64,000 nt of DNA from an uncultured Cohaesibacter sp. (GCF_963682185.1 NZ_OY821667.1:3547501-3611500), one strand, 5' to 3'. Shown: positions 41,750 through 51,715, counted from the first letter of the stretch. Program-made: numbers and translations. Notes: generated from the letters alone by a model not told the origin.

Positions 41750-43053
41750 GTGATCAAACAATTCCAGCTATCGGCTTCGAGGATGATCCGGAATTGCAGG
41801 CATTTCAGGAGGAATTGTCTGGGGCTGCCGGTAACGAAGAAATCGACATTCGCCCCTTGCCGCGCGTATCTATTTCGGCTTTTTGCGAGACACCGCAAAT
41901 CCAAGCCACCATTGATGCGATCAGTGCGGATCGGCGTTTGTCGCGGGTGCATATGAAGTCGGTCTCCGGTGGTGTCCAGTCAGCAATTGAATTCTTTTCC
42001 GATACGCCGACCCCGAACCTGCTTTTGCTGGAAGCCAACCAGAGCTACGAGACGTTGATCTCTGATCTGGACCGGCTCGCCGAGGTCTGCGATATGGGCA
42101 CTAAGGTTGTCCTGATTGGTCATATCAATGACGTGCAGATGTATAGAGATCTGGTGCGCCGTGGCGTGTCCGAATATATTGTTGCACCTGTTGGTCAAAT
42201 CGAGCTCATTCGGGCCTTGAGTGACTTGTTTGTTAGCCCCGACGCCGAGCCGCTGGGCAAGACGGTAGCCTTCATGGGGGCCAAGGGCGGGGTTGGCTCC
42301 TCGACCATGGCACACAATATCGGATGGTCGATCACGACCAGCAATCAGCAGGATGTGATCATCTCTGATTTTGATGTTGCCTTTGGAACCGCCGGACTTG
42401 ATTTCAATGAAGACCCGCCGCAATCCATTGCAGACGCCATCAAGGCCGGTGAGCGTCTGGATGATCAGTATCTGGAACGCCTTTTAACCCGCTGTAGTGA
42501 TCGGCTCCATTTGTTGACGGCACCAGCGGTGCTTGACAATACCTGTGATTATGACGCTGAATTTTTCGTGCAGATGGTGGAACTCCTGCAGAATAGCGCG
42601 CCCTATACGGTGCTTGATCTGCCTCATATCTGGACCGATTGGAGCAAGGCCCTGCTCATGGGGGCAGACGAAATCGTCATCACAGCGGTTCCGGATCTGG
42701 CCAATCTGCGCAATGTCAAGAATTTGTTCGACATGATTGATCAACAGCGCCGCGGCGAACGGCCTCCGCATCTGATCATCAATCAGACCGGCATGCAGAA
42801 ACGCCCGGAGATCAAACCCAAGGATTTCGCCGCAGCACTTGAGCGCGACGCCTATATCGAAGTCCCCTTTGAGCCTGCGGTGTTCGGGCAGGCTGCCAAC
42901 AATGGCCAGATGATCAGCGAGTTGGGCTCTGGCGCCAAGCTGGTGGAGCTATTCGACAATCTGGCCTCCGATATTACGGGGCGTTCGGAAGCACCCAAGA
43001 CAAGCAAGTCTCTTTTCGCACCGCTTTTGCAGAAGCTGAAAAAGTCCAAATAG
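41746..43053 (+). CDS. cpaE: Flp pilus localisation ATPase CpaE (TadZ)
   Basis: The 435-residue cytoplasmic protein combines a receiver-like N-terminal domain (about residues 45-160, with LLLEANQSYETLISDLDRLA) and a MinD/ParA-type ATPase domain. The deviant Walker A reads GAKGGVGSSTMAHNIG, followed by DFDVAFGTAGLDF and LDLPHIWTDWSKALLMGADE. CpaE places the pilus machinery at the cell pole in Caulobacter. It is translationally coupled to cpaD. Confidence 0.93.
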   Translation: MSDQTIPAIGFEDDPELQAFQEELSGAAGNEEIDIRPLPRVSISAFCETPQIQATIDAISADRRLSRVHMKSVSGGVQSAIEFFSDTPTPNLLLLEANQSYETLISDLDRLAEVCDMGTKVVLIGHINDVQMYRDLVRRGVSEYIVAPVGQIELIRALSDLFVSPDAEPLGKTVAFMGAKGGVGSSTMAHNIGWSITTSNQQDVIISDFDVAFGTAGLDFNEDPPQSIADAIKAGERLDDQYLERLLTRCSDRLHLLTAPAVLDNTCDYDAEFFVQMVELLQNSAPYTVLDLPHIWTDWSKALLMGADEIVITAVPDLANLRNVKNLFDMIDQQRRGERPPHLIINQTGMQKRPEIKPKDFAAALERDAYIEVPFEPAVFGQAANNGQMISELGSGAKLVELFDNLASDITGRSEAPKTSKSLFAPLLQKLKKSK

Positions 43054-43079
43054 TATCGAGTTAGTCTGGTTAGTAAGAT

Positions 43080-44549
43080 ATGTTCGGAAAACGTGGAACA
43101 GAAGGCGCCAAAGTTGCGGCGCCAGTGAGCAAGCCAAAGGCGAGCGTCTCCAAGCCTGCGCCTTCCAAACCTTCTGCCAAGAAGGAAGAGGAAAGCTATA
43201 AGCAAGCGGTCGAGGTGAATTATCAGCCCATTGATGATGGCGCTGCCTCTGGCCGTTCCGAACAGTATTTTGACATCAAGACCTCGGTTTTCGGCGCGCT
43301 CATCGATACGATCGATCTGGCACAGATGGCGCGTCTGGATACGGATTCCGCGCGCGAGGAAATTCGCGACATCGTCTCCGAGATCATCGCCCTCAAGAAT
43401 ATCGTTCTCTCGATCGCCGAGCAGGAAGATCTGCTGGATGATATTTGCAATGACGTGTTGGGCTATGGCCCGCTGGAGCCGCTTCTGGCGCGTGACGATA
43501 TCGCCGATATCATGGTCAATGGTGCCGAGAAGACCTATATCGAAACCCAGGGTAAGGTTTATCTCACCAATGTTCGCTTCCGCGACAATGGCCAGCTGAT
43601 GAATATCTGCCAGCGCATCGTGTCTCAGGTTGGTCGCCGCGTGGATGAATCAAGCCCGATCTGTGATGCCCGCTTGCCCGATGGCTCTCGTGTGAACGTA
43701 ATTGCGCCGCCACTGGCCATCGATGGCCCCACGCTGACCATTCGTAAATTCAAGAAAGACAAGCTGACGCTGGATCAGTTGGTGCGGTTTGGCACCATTT
43801 CGCCCGAAGGGGCCCAGATCCTTAAGATCATCGGACGGGTGCGATGCAATGTGGTGATTTCCGGTGGTACGGGCTCGGGTAAAACGACGCTGCTCAACTG
43901 TCTGACCAACTATATCGAGAATGACGAACGCATCGTCACCTGCGAAGATGCTGCCGAATTGCAACTACAGCAGCCGCATGTCGTGCGTCTTGAAACCCGC
44001 CCACCCAACCTTGAAGGGGAAGGGCAGATCACCATGACCGATCTGGTCAGGAACTGTCTGCGTATGCGCCCCGAGCGGATCATCGTGGGCGAGGTGCGTG
44101 GCTTTGAAGCCTTCGACTTGCTACAGGCCATGAATACCGGCCATGACGGCTCCATGGGCACCTTGCACGCCAACTCCCCAAGGGAGGCGCTTTCTCGTCT
44201 GGAAGCCATGATCACCATGGGGGGCTATAACCTGCCAACCAAGACCATTCGCGAGATGATTGTGGGCTCCATTGATGTCATCGTTCAGGCCTCGCGCCTC
44301 AGAGACGGCTCTCGTCGGATCACTCACATTACCGAAGTGACCGGTATGGAGGGTGACGTCATCACCACTCAGGACCTGTTCCTCTATGAAATAACCGGGG
44401 AAGACGCCGCCGGCAAGATTACGGGCATGCACCGCTCCACTGGCATCGGCCGCCCGGCCTTTTGGGAACGTGCGCGCTATTACAACGAAGAATCAGCCCT
44501 GGCCGCCGCGCTTGACGCGTCCAACATCGAACCGGGCACTTTTGCCTGA
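43080..44549 (+). CDS. cpaF: Flp pilus secretion ATPase CpaF (TadA)
   Basis: The 489-residue hexameric T2SSE/PulE-like motor has a Lys/Pro-rich N-terminus (to about residue 50), the N-domain around [20 protein letters not shown], Walker [13 protein letters not shown] (about residues 262-273), the Asp box [20 protein letters not shown], Walker [15 protein letters not shown] and a His box [15 protein letters not shown]. It energises pilus assembly and probably retraction. tadB starts 12 bp downstream. Confidence 0.96.
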   Translation: MFGKRGTEGAKVAAPVSKPKASVSKPAPSKPSAKKEEESYKQAVEVNYQPIDDGAASGRSEQYFDIKTSVFGALIDTIDLAQMARLDTDSAREEIRDIVSEIIALKNIVLSIAEQEDLLDDICNDVLGYGPLEPLLARDDIADIMVNGAEKTYIETQGKVYLTNVRFRDNGQLMNICQRIVSQVGRRVDESSPICDARLPDGSRVNVIAPPLAIDGPTLTIRKFKKDKLTLDQLVRFGTISPEGAQILKIIGRVRCNVVISGGTGSGKTTLLNCLTNYIENDERIVTCEDAAELQLQQPHVVRLETRPPNLEGEGQITMTDLVRNCLRMRPERIIVGEVRGFEAFDLLQAMNTGHDGSMGTLHANSPREALSRLEAMITMGGYNLPTKTIREMIVGSIDVIVQASRLRDGSRRITHITEVTGMEGDVITTQDLFLYEITGEDAAGKITGMHRSTGIGRPAFWERARYYNEESALAAALDASNIEPGTFA

Positions 44550-44561
44550 TCTGGAGGAGAC

Positions 44562-45566
44562 ATGGATTTTATCAGTAGTGATCTGATCTTTGCCATTGCG
44601 CTGGTTGTTCTGGTCGTCTTTTCCGTTATCGGAATCGCCTGGGGTCTTTTTTATCCGCGTCTTTCCAAGAACTATAATCGGGATCAACGCATGCAGGCCG
44701 TCGCTATGAGCCGCATCCAGATTGCCGATAAGCGTCTGAAATCGGCCAATATTGACCGGCGAAAGGACATCGAGGCCAACCTCAAGCAGATAGAAGATCT
44801 GCAAAAGAAGGGCAAAGTCAAAAAACAGTCCCTCAAAGCGCGGCTGAGGCAAGCCGGCCTCAGTATGACGCCGAAGCAGTACTGGCTTTATAGCGTCGTG
44901 AGTGGAGTCTTTTTCTTTTTCATCGCTCTGTTAGGCGGCTCGTCCATAACCATTTCTGTCGGTATTGGTATCGTTGGCTTGCTGGGCGTGCCCCATTTCT
45001 GGCTATCGCGCAAGCGCAAGAAACGGATGAAACAATTCATTGCGGAATTCCCCAACGCGGTCGACGTTATTGTGCGTGGCATCAGGACCGGGTTGCCTTT
45101 GGGCGACTGTCTGGCCATTGCTGCTTCGGAAACGGCAGAGCCCGTGCGCAGCGAATTCAAGCGTCTGGTTGATGAGCAGGCGATGGGGCTGCCGCTGACA
45201 AAGGTTGTGCCACGTCTTCATCAGCGTGTGCCTTTGCCGGAAACCAATTTCTTTGCCATCGTGATCGCCATTCAGGTGCAGGCCGGTGGCTCCTTGTCCG
45301 AGGCTCTGGGGAACCTCTCGCGCGTTTTGCGATCCCGTGCCCAGATGAAGGAAAAGGTGCAGGCGCTCTCGACAGAGGCCAAGGCGTCCGCAGCCATTAT
45401 TGGCGCGATGCCGTTCATTATCGGCTTCATGACCTACCTCACCCAGAAGGATCTCATCATGATCCTGTTTCAGGAAACCATGGGAATCATGCTTGTTTGT
45501 GGAGCCTTGGTCTGGATGGGGATCGGCGTTCTGGTCATGCGGGCGATGATCAATTTTGATATTTGA
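44562..45566 (+). CDS. tadB: Flp pilus inner-membrane platform protein TadB
   Basis: The 334-residue T2SSF-family membrane protein starts with a transmembrane helix (LIFAIALVVLVVFSVIGIAW), a cytoplasmic region (GKVKKQSLKARLRQAG), further helices, and the T2SF domain (FPNAVDVIVRGIRTGLPLGD, NFFAIVIAIQVQAGGSLSEA). It pairs with TadC to form the platform on which the CpaF motor acts. GGAGG lies just before the ATG. Confidence 0.94.
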   Translation: MDFISSDLIFAIALVVLVVFSVIGIAWGLFYPRLSKNYNRDQRMQAVAMSRIQIADKRLKSANIDRRKDIEANLKQIEDLQKKGKVKKQSLKARLRQAGLSMTPKQYWLYSVVSGVFFFFIALLGGSSITISVGIGIVGLLGVPHFWLSRKRKKRMKQFIAEFPNAVDVIVRGIRTGLPLGDCLAIAASETAEPVRSEFKRLVDEQAMGLPLTKVVPRLHQRVPLPETNFFAIVIAIQVQAGGSLSEALGNLSRVLRSRAQMKEKVQALSTEAKASAAIIGAMPFIIGFMTYLTQKDLIMILFQETMGIMLVCGALVWMGIGVLVMRAMINFDI

Positions 45567-45627
45567 ATGCTCTTTTCACCGCGAACGCATTGTCCTGCGA
45601 CAGGATGCAACAGTAGGGAAATAGAAA

Positions 45628-46593
45628 ATGGCAGGCTTTGAACTTCAGGATCTGTTTGCGCTGCTAACGGCCATTGCCGTTATCGCCTCGATTCTTGCTG
45701 TGGCCATGCCTTTTCTCGAGAAGGACCGCCTCGGCGAGAGAATGCATGAGGTCGCAAGCGAGCGGGAACGCATCCGCAAGCGGGAACGGGCCCTTTTGAA
45801 CAGCGGTGGCAAGGAAGGGCGTATTTCTTTGCGCCAGGAGCCCAAGGAACTGATTGTCAATATCGTGGATCGCTTCAAGATGCGCGATGCCTTCTCCGAT
45901 AAAGAGACCCGAACGAAACTCAGACAGGCCGGCTTTCGTCTTGAAAAGCATGTCATGACCTTCACCTTTGCCCGCATCATCGGGCCTTTCGTCGGTTTGT
46001 TGATATCGCTGTTCTATGTCTTCGTTATGTTGAAGCCCGATTATCCGCCAATGGTAAACCTGTTTATGTGTATCCTGTTTGCCTATGCCTGCTATTACGC
46101 GCCCTTGCTCTATTTGCAGAATGTGAGAAACAAGAGGCAGGCCTCCATTGCAAGGGCTTGGCCGGATGCGCTGGACCTGCTGCTGATATGCGTTGAATCC
46201 GGCATGACTGCTGAAATGGGCTTCCAGAAAGTGGCTACCGAGATCGGAACAGCCAGCGTGGAGCTGGCAGAGGAATTGACCATCCTGACCGCAGAGCTGT
46301 CCTATTTGCAAGACCGCCGGATTGCCTATGAGAATATCGCAGATCGTACCGGGCTGGAAGGGGTCCGTGGTGTCATGACCTCGCTCATTCAGGCCGAGCG
46401 TTACGGCACGCCCCTGGGGGACGCTATTCGCGTGATGGCTGAAGAAAACCGCTTGGCCCGCATGACGGCTGCTGAGAAAAAGGCCGCTGCTCTGCCGCCA
46501 AAGCTCACCGTGCCGATGATCCTGTTTTTCCTGCCTGCGATTTTCATCGTGGTTCTGGGGCCGATTGCCGTGCAATATTTCTCGACCCATTAG
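45628..46593 (+). CDS. tadC: Flp pilus inner-membrane platform protein TadC
   Basis: The 321-residue T2SSF-family protein has an N-terminal helix, a basic cytoplasmic segment (ERERIRKRERALLNSGGKEG), and the T2SF domain WPDALDLLLICVESGMTAEM with RYGTPLGDAIRVMAEENRLA and a C-terminal hydrophobic pair. It is the partner of TadB. A 61-bp gap with a small hairpin separates them. A strong terminator ends the plus-strand pilus operon 56 bp later. Confidence 0.94.
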   Translation: MAGFELQDLFALLTAIAVIASILAVAMPFLEKDRLGERMHEVASERERIRKRERALLNSGGKEGRISLRQEPKELIVNIVDRFKMRDAFSDKETRTKLRQAGFRLEKHVMTFTFARIIGPFVGLLISLFYVFVMLKPDYPPMVNLFMCILFAYACYYAPLLYLQNVRNKRQASIARAWPDALDLLLICVESGMTAEMGFQKVATEIGTASVELAEELTILTAELSYLQDRRIAYENIADRTGLEGVRGVMTSLIQAERYGTPLGDAIRVMAEENRLARMTAAEKKAAALPPKLTVPMILFFLPAIFIVVLGPIAVQYFSTH

Positions 46594-46648
46594 CAAGGAG
46601 CTCCTTGGAAGGGGTTATCCGAACGACAAAGATGCAAGCGTTATGAAG

Positions 46649-46673
46649 AAAGGGCCGTGAAGGCCCTTTTTTA
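46649..46673 (+). terminator. Terminator of the cpa/tad operon
   Basis: A 7-bp stem AAGGGCC (46650-46656) and GGCCCTT (46662-46668), loop GTGAA, is followed by a run of six Ts, 56 bp after the tadC stop. Confidence 0.9.
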
Positions 46674-46746
46674 TAGGTGGTGCAGTGTCTTATGTGCAGC
46701 GTCAGGAGCGCATGTCCTATTCAGGTTGCAAACCAGAGATCATTGA

Positions 46747-47541
46747 TCAGCCTTGCTTCTTGATCTTGTCCCAATTGTTGCGCTGGCTGAGCATCTCTTT
46801 CAGATAAGCCATGTTTTCAGCTGCCTGCTGGGGTGAAAGCTCGTTGCTGGCGATGGCTTCGGCTTCACCGAATTTGCCTTGCAAACCAAGCGCCAGCGCC
46901 AGATTTTGACGGACGCGGCTGTCTGCCTTGGGGTTCTTTGCTGCACGGCGCAGATAGCTTTCAGCCGATACCAGATCGCCTTCCAGCAAGTAGGACAGAC
47001 CATAGTTGCTTAAGACGCTGGGAGAGTCCGGAGCCTGCAGCAAGGCCTTGTCATAATGGCTGCGGGCTTTCTGGAAGTTGCCGGTCTGGTCATAGATTGC
47101 ACCCATGGCGCTATCCAGCCGCCAGTCAGGCGTCGTTGGGGTCTGGGCGGTCTGCAACACCTGTAGGGCTTGTTGGAAGCGGCCGACGGTAGCCAACGCT
47201 TTGCCATAGGCGGCCAGCACCACCCGGTCTTTCGGATGTTCGGTTGCCAGCCTTTCTAAAACGGCAAGCGCCTGATCATGACGGCCGAGTAGACGCAGAG
47301 ACTGCCCATAATTGAGGGCGGTCTTGGTATCCTTGTTATTGTTGCGATACCGCTTTTCCCAATAGGTCACCGACGCTCGAAGCGCTTCCTCATTGGCATA
47401 GCTTGCACCCTGATGGGTTGAGGACGACGTGCTTTTCTTGTTCGAGGAGCATCCCGCAACAGCGATGACGAGAGCGATGGAGCCCGCGAGCATGATCTTG
47501 CGCATGGCGTGGGATGGTTTTGCATTCAATTGAGCATTCAT
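46747..47541 (-). CDS. tadD: TadD-type tetratricopeptide lipoprotein
   Basis: The 264-residue protein has a lipoprotein signal (IMLAGSIALVIAVAGC, Cys at about residue 32) and four to five TPR units: NYGQSLRLLGRHDQALAVLE, AYGKALATVGRFQQALQVLQ, AMGAIYDQTGNFQKARSHYD, NYGLSYLLEGDLVSAESYLR. TadD is the pilotin-like partner needed for secretin assembly in Tad systems. ATG 47541 is preceded by GAGG; the longer open frame (to 47772) lacks a signal peptide at its start. It is convergent with tadC. Confidence 0.9.
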   Translation of the reverse strand: MNAQLNAKPSHAMRKIMLAGSIALVIAVAGCSSNKKSTSSSTHQGASYANEEALRASVTYWEKRYRNNNKDTKTALNYGQSLRLLGRHDQALAVLERLATEHPKDRVVLAAYGKALATVGRFQQALQVLQTAQTPTTPDWRLDSAMGAIYDQTGNFQKARSHYDKALLQAPDSPSVLSNYGLSYLLEGDLVSAESYLRRAAKNPKADSRVRQNLALALGLQGKFGEAEAIASNELSPQQAAENMAYLKEMLSQRNNWDKIKKQG

Positions 47542-47852
47542 GGAGCAAACCTCTGAAATCGGCACCGCAGGCGAAACCCGCAACAATCGCACCTTCTGCG
47601 GCGCGGGATCGCATATGTTCCAGAAATAAAGTATTAACCCTAATGCTTGGTTAATTCTCGCAATTTGCATGCATTTGGGCTGTGCGGATTTCTGAGTTTT
47701 TCTACCTTTTTGTGAGGATGCGCGAACTGGGCTGTGCCCTGTCATTGCCTTTGCGAATTTTGTCAAATGCATTAGGCTTGTTCGTCATTGGCGGATTGAT
47801 TCCAGTCGCTCGAAAGCCCATCTTGATAACAAGCAATGATAAATGAGAAAGA
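47542..47852. other. Divergent intergenic region between tadD and the aminopeptidase gene
   Basis: No gene is seen in 311 bp. On the tadD side, TTAACC (minus strand, around 47654-47649) and a second TTAA 11 bp away are reminiscent of CtrA half-sites but not at the standard N7 spacing. No clear sigma70 promoter stands out for the aminopeptidase gene. Confidence 0.3.
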
Positions 47853-49253
47853 ATGACAATGCCGATTAAACCTGATTCCTGCCCTGTTTATTTCATCAAT
47901 AGTGATTCCGGGGCGCTCTTGCCCAAGGCGCTGTCGGCTCAGGCGACCCAATGGATTGAAGCGACAGGCTTTGCCGCCAAGGAAGGTGAGGTTTGTCTGG
48001 TGCCCGGACCGTCCGGCACATGCGAAGCAGTGCTGTTTGGTCTTGGCAAGCAAGAGAGCAAGACAGCATCTCCCCTGCTGCCCGGGCTTTTGCCGGTCAA
48101 GCTGCATGCTGGGCGCTATCATTTTGCAGATACTGACAGGTTTGCTGAAGATCCGCAGGCGCTGTTTCTGGCGACACTGGCCTGGCATTTGGGCTGCTAT
48201 CGCTTTGATCGCTACAAGGAAAACGCCAAGGAAATGCCTCAACTCGATTGGCCCGAAGGCGTGGATAGTGATGAAGTCCTGCGTCAGGCCAAGGGGTGCA
48301 ATCTGGCCCGCGACCTGATCAATGTGCCATCCAATGATATGGGCCCCGATGAGCTTGAAGCAGTGACGCGCGGGCTGGTCGATACCCATGGCGCTAAGCT
48401 TGAAGTCACCACGGGTGACGCTCTGCTTGAGAAGAATTTCCCGATGATCCATGCCGTGGGCCGTGCATCCTCACGCGCACCCCGTCTGCTTGATTTCATC
48501 TGGGGCAAGGAGAGCGATCCGAAAGTGACCCTGGTAGGCAAGGGCGTTTGCTTTGATACCGGCGGGCTCAATATCAAGCCGGGCAACTCCATGGCGCTGA
48601 TGAAAAAGGATATGGGCGGGGCCGCCAACGTTCTGGGACTTGCGTCCATGATCATGTCCGCAAAGCTGCCGGTGCGGTTGCGCGTTCTGATCCCTGCCGT
48701 GGAGAACTCCATTGCAGGCGATGCTTTCCGGCCCGGAGATGTGCTGCAGAGCCACAAAGGCCTGACAGTCGAGATAGGTAATACCGACGCCGAAGGGCGC
48801 CTCATTCTTGCCGATGCCCTGTCGTTGGCTGACGATGAAGAGCCTGAAATGCTGATCGACATGGCCACCCTGACCGGCGCAGCGCGCGTGGCGCTTGGTC
48901 CGGATCTGCCGCCATTCTATAGTGACGATTCCGAATTGGTGCACGCCATTGCCAGCGAAAGCCATCGGCAGTGGGATCCGCTCTGGAATATGCCGCTGTG
49001 GAATGCCTATGACGCCAAGCTTTCCTCCGATATTGCCGATGTGAACCACATCTCCTCTGACGGTTTTGCAGGCTCGATTACCGCCGCTCTTTTCCTGCGT
49101 CGTTTTGTGGCCAAGACCAAGAGCTGGGTGCATTTCGACATCTTCGGCTGGGCCCCTGCAGCTCAGGCTGCCCGCCCCAAAGGGGGCGAAGCGCAAGGTA
49201 TTCGTGCGCTTTATAACCTTATCCGCAATCGCTACGATGTGAGTTGGTCATAA
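47853..49253 (+). CDS. M17-family leucyl aminopeptidase-like protein
   Basis: The 466-residue cytoplasmic dinuclear metallopeptidase contains LVGKGVCFDTGGLNIKPG with the metal-binding Lys and Asp, MKKDMGGAANVLG, and the family signature NTDAEGRLILADAL with Asp and Glu ligands, then DMATLTGAARVALG. The N-terminal domain is shorter and different from E. coli PepA, resembling PepB-like paralogues. The substrate is not clear; cytosolic peptide turnover is likely. Start ATG 47853 (or 47859) follows GAGAAAG. A MarR-like gene and an NlpC/P60 gene follow, and the three may belong together. Confidence 0.92.
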   Translation: MTMPIKPDSCPVYFINSDSGALLPKALSAQATQWIEATGFAAKEGEVCLVPGPSGTCEAVLFGLGKQESKTASPLLPGLLPVKLHAGRYHFADTDRFAEDPQALFLATLAWHLGCYRFDRYKENAKEMPQLDWPEGVDSDEVLRQAKGCNLARDLINVPSNDMGPDELEAVTRGLVDTHGAKLEVTTGDALLEKNFPMIHAVGRASSRAPRLLDFIWGKESDPKVTLVGKGVCFDTGGLNIKPGNSMALMKKDMGGAANVLGLASMIMSAKLPVRLRVLIPAVENSIAGDAFRPGDVLQSHKGLTVEIGNTDAEGRLILADALSLADDEEPEMLIDMATLTGAARVALGPDLPPFYSDDSELVHAIASESHRQWDPLWNMPLWNAYDAKLSSDIADVNHISSDGFAGSITAALFLRRFVAKTKSWVHFDIFGWAPAAQAARPKGGEAQGIRALYNLIRNRYDVSWS

Positions 49254-49283
49254 CAGAACAATACATCATCAACGTTGTTATTT

Positions 49284-49314
49284 GCGGGAATTGAGCCTTT
49301 GGCTCGGTTCCCGC
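49284..49314 (+). terminator. Stem-loop terminator after the aminopeptidase gene
   Basis: A 14-bp stem with two G-U pairs (49284-49297 and 49301-49314) capped by TTT lies 31 bp after the stop. The following T-tract (ATCTTGCTTG) is weak, so it may be leaky. Confidence 0.55.
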
Positions 49315-49430
49315 ATCTTGCTTGCGGGCCATGAATCTGCATTAATCACACAGGGGCACGAGCAGGAAACCGGAATATACGTGGATTCCGGGATGGGGTT
49401 GGCCATGGTGCCCGGGGGTTTTGTGAATTG

Positions 49431-49781
49431 ATGTCTATGGATATTTGCGCTGGCCAGGCGCTGAAATTATGGCACGACGTGACCCATGATATGGTGCTGG
49501 AAGATGAAAGCGACCTCTCTGCACGGCAGATGATGGTGCTTCTCACAGTCTATATGGAAACGCCGCCTCATACGGTGCGAGGCCTTGCGGCGAAGCTCGG
49601 GGTCACCAAGCCTGCCATCACCCGTGCACTGGACACAATGGGCCGCAATGGCCTTCTGACCCGCCGCCGCGACGACAAGGACAAGCGCAATGTGGTTATC
49701 TTGCGCACCGTCAAGGGCGCGCTCTATGTTGAAAAACTCGGCCACAAGATCGTTCACAAAGCCCACCAGATTAGCTACTGA
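49431..49781 (+). CDS. MarR-type winged-helix transcriptional regulator
   Basis: The 116-residue protein is a small winged-helix regulator: SARQMMVLLTVYMETPPHTV, a helix-turn-helix GLAAKLGVTKPAITRALDTM with recognition helix, and the wing LLTRRRDDKDKRNVVILRT. It lacks long dimerisation helices at the ends and is near the lower size limit for MarR. Effector and targets are unknown; the flanking peptidase and cell-wall hydrolase genes are natural candidates. Start choice among ATG 49431 and 49437 is uncertain because the ribosome binding site is poor. Confidence 0.85.
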   Translation: MSMDICAGQALKLWHDVTHDMVLEDESDLSARQMMVLLTVYMETPPHTVRGLAAKLGVTKPAITRALDTMGRNGLLTRRRDDKDKRNVVILRTVKGALYVEKLGHKIVHKAHQISY

Positions 49782-49846
49782 CCCTCCAGGCCATCGCCCC
49801 ACAAAGACAGCTCCTCTCTTGGAGCCACAATGAGTAAAGAAAGTTC

Positions 49847-50761
49847 ATGTTGAATTCGTCCCTGAATGCCTTCCGCCCGGATCTTGCCGACAAACGCCTT
49901 GAAGGGCAGGTGGAGGCGGAACGCTTCGTTGATCCCGTCATCAAGCGGGTGCAGGTGCCCGTCGCACCGCTCAAATCCGGTCCGGACGGGCGCAGTGGCC
50001 TTGATACGCAAGCCATGCTCGGCGAAGTGGTCAAAGTTTTTGAAGAAGGCGCCAACGGCTGGAGCTGGGTGCAGCTGGATGGTGACGGCTATGTAGGGTA
50101 CATACCCTCCAACGCGCTGGGGCCGTTTGGCGGTTCTCTCAATGATGAATTCATCGCCGGAGCGCCGACCCACAAGGTGAGCGCCGTGCGCACCTTTGTC
50201 TATCCGGGGCCGGATCTGAAATATCCCGCAGCCGTTTTCCTGTCGATGGGTGCAGGGCTCATCCTTGGCGAAGAGCAGGAAGTGCGCGGCACCCGCTATC
50301 GCAAGCTGCTCAATATGCCAATGCCCAACGGGGAAGCTGGTTGGGTGGTTGCCCAACATGTGTGCGAGGTCGATAGCAAGGCGGATGATTTCGTCGCCGT
50401 TGCAGAAAGCCTGATCGGCACGCCCTATCTATGGGGTGGCAAAAGCTCGCTTGGCATCGATTGCTCCGGGCTGGTGCAATTGGCGGCAGAAATGGCAGGC
50501 ATTGAGATGCTGCGGGACGCCTCCATGCAGGAAAAGGAAGCAGGCGTTGCGCTGGATATCTCCGCAGGGCTCCCCGAATTGGCGCGCGGCGACCTCATTT
50601 TCTGGCCCGGCCATGTGGGCATCATGACCGATCCGGACACTCTGCTCCATGCCAACGGCCATCATATGGCGGTGGCAAAAGAGCCGCTCGCCGGAGCGAT
50701 TGAGCGCATAGCCCAGAATGAATATGGCAAGCTCAGAACGATCCGGCGGCTGACAAAATAG
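49847..50761 (+). CDS. NlpC/P60 (C40) cell-wall peptidase with SH3-like domains
   Basis: The 304-residue protein has two bacterial SH3-like regions (about 35-100 and 110-175; WSWVQLDGDGYVGYIPSNAL, GEAGWVVAQHV) and a C-terminal NlpC/P60 domain with catalytic Cys in GIDCSGLVQLA, His in GHVGIMTD and a third polar residue in LLHANGHH. It should cut gamma-D-glutamyl-diaminopimelate links in peptidoglycan stems. No signal peptide is apparent, so it may act on recycled muropeptides in the cytoplasm. It follows the MarR gene by 65 bp and converges with ghrA. Confidence 0.9.
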   Translation: MLNSSLNAFRPDLADKRLEGQVEAERFVDPVIKRVQVPVAPLKSGPDGRSGLDTQAMLGEVVKVFEEGANGWSWVQLDGDGYVGYIPSNALGPFGGSLNDEFIAGAPTHKVSAVRTFVYPGPDLKYPAAVFLSMGAGLILGEEQEVRGTRYRKLLNMPMPNGEAGWVVAQHVCEVDSKADDFVAVAESLIGTPYLWGGKSSLGIDCSGLVQLAAEMAGIEMLRDASMQEKEAGVALDISAGLPELARGDLIFWPGHVGIMTDPDTLLHANGHHMAVAKEPLAGAIERIAQNEYGKLRTIRRLTK

Positions 50762-50773
50762 CAAAGGGTGGGC

Positions 50774-51715
50774 TTAATAGCCCACACCCCGATCAACGAT
50801 CCCGACCATCGGCTCGCCCGCTTCGTTGCGCTTGATCTGCTCGGCGATGCATTTCGTCGTGGCATATGGTGCGCTGACAGCAGCGATGTGCGGCGTGATG
50901 ATAACGTTGGGCAGCTCCCATAGCGGGCTGTCAGTGGGCAGGGGCTCCTGCTCAAACACATCCAGCGACGCGCCTGCCAGAATGCCCTGATTGATCGCGG
51001 TGGCAATATCGTCTTCCACCTGAAGCTTGCCGCGCCCCGCATTGATGATCACCCCGCCGCCAAGAGGGCCATCCTTGGCCAGCTTCTTGAACAGATCGAG
51101 ATTGAGAATGCCTTCGGTTTCCGGCGTGTGCGGTAACAGGGAGACCAGAATGTCGGTTTTGCCCAACATGGCGTCAAGGCCGTCCACGCCATGATAGGTC
51201 TCAAGGTCTTCGATATCTTTGAGGGAACGGCTCCAACCGGAGACGCGATAGCCCAAATTCTGCAGCTTGCGCGCCGCTGCCAGCCCCAGAACGCCGATCC
51301 CCAGAACACCAACCCGGAAGTCTTCTGCGGCAGCATCTGCTATCTGTGTCCAGTCCTTGCGGGACTGAAGGTCAAGGCTGCGCAGGCTGTGGCGGTGATG
51401 CATCAGAACATTGAGCACCACATATTCGCACATGCGGGCGGTGAGATCGTCGCCGATAACCCGCACGATGGGCACGTCTGGCAGGTTTGGCTCTTGCGTC
51501 AGGAACTCGACGCCAGCCCCCAGAGAAAAGATGGCTTTCAGGTTCGGCAGATCATTGAGAAAGGCCGTGTCGCCTTTCCATGCGAGGGCATACTCGATCT
51601 CTTCAAGATTGCCAAGGTCATCAGACAGGCGGACTTCAGCTTCAGGCAGCAGTTTATTCAGATTCTCGATCCAGGCGGGAATCTCCCAGCCCTTGGCGGT
51701 CAGTGCAATTTTCAT
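50774..51715 (-). CDS. ghrA: Glyoxylate/hydroxypyruvate reductase A-like dehydrogenase
   Basis: The 313-residue NAD(P)-dependent 2-hydroxyacid dehydrogenase has the Rossmann loop VGVLGIGVLGLAAARKLQNLG, the SRSLKDIE segment (Arg after the second strand suggests NADPH), INAGRGKL with catalytic Arg, the DVFEQEPLP acid, and TPHIAAVSAP with catalytic His. The overall pattern matches GhrA, which reduces glyoxylate and hydroxypyruvate. Start ATG 51715 follows AAAGGA. It is a single gene, convergent with the NlpC/P60 gene. Confidence 0.9.
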   Translation of the reverse strand: MKIALTAKGWEIPAWIENLNKLLPEAEVRLSDDLGNLEEIEYALAWKGDTAFLNDLPNLKAIFSLGAGVEFLTQEPNLPDVPIVRVIGDDLTARMCEYVVLNVLMHHRHSLRSLDLQSRKDWTQIADAAAEDFRVGVLGIGVLGLAAARKLQNLGYRVSGWSRSLKDIEDLETYHGVDGLDAMLGKTDILVSLLPHTPETEGILNLDLFKKLAKDGPLGGGVIINAGRGKLQVEDDIATAINQGILAGASLDVFEQEPLPTDSPLWELPNVIITPHIAAVSAPYATTKCIAEQIKRNEAGEPMVGIVDRGVGY

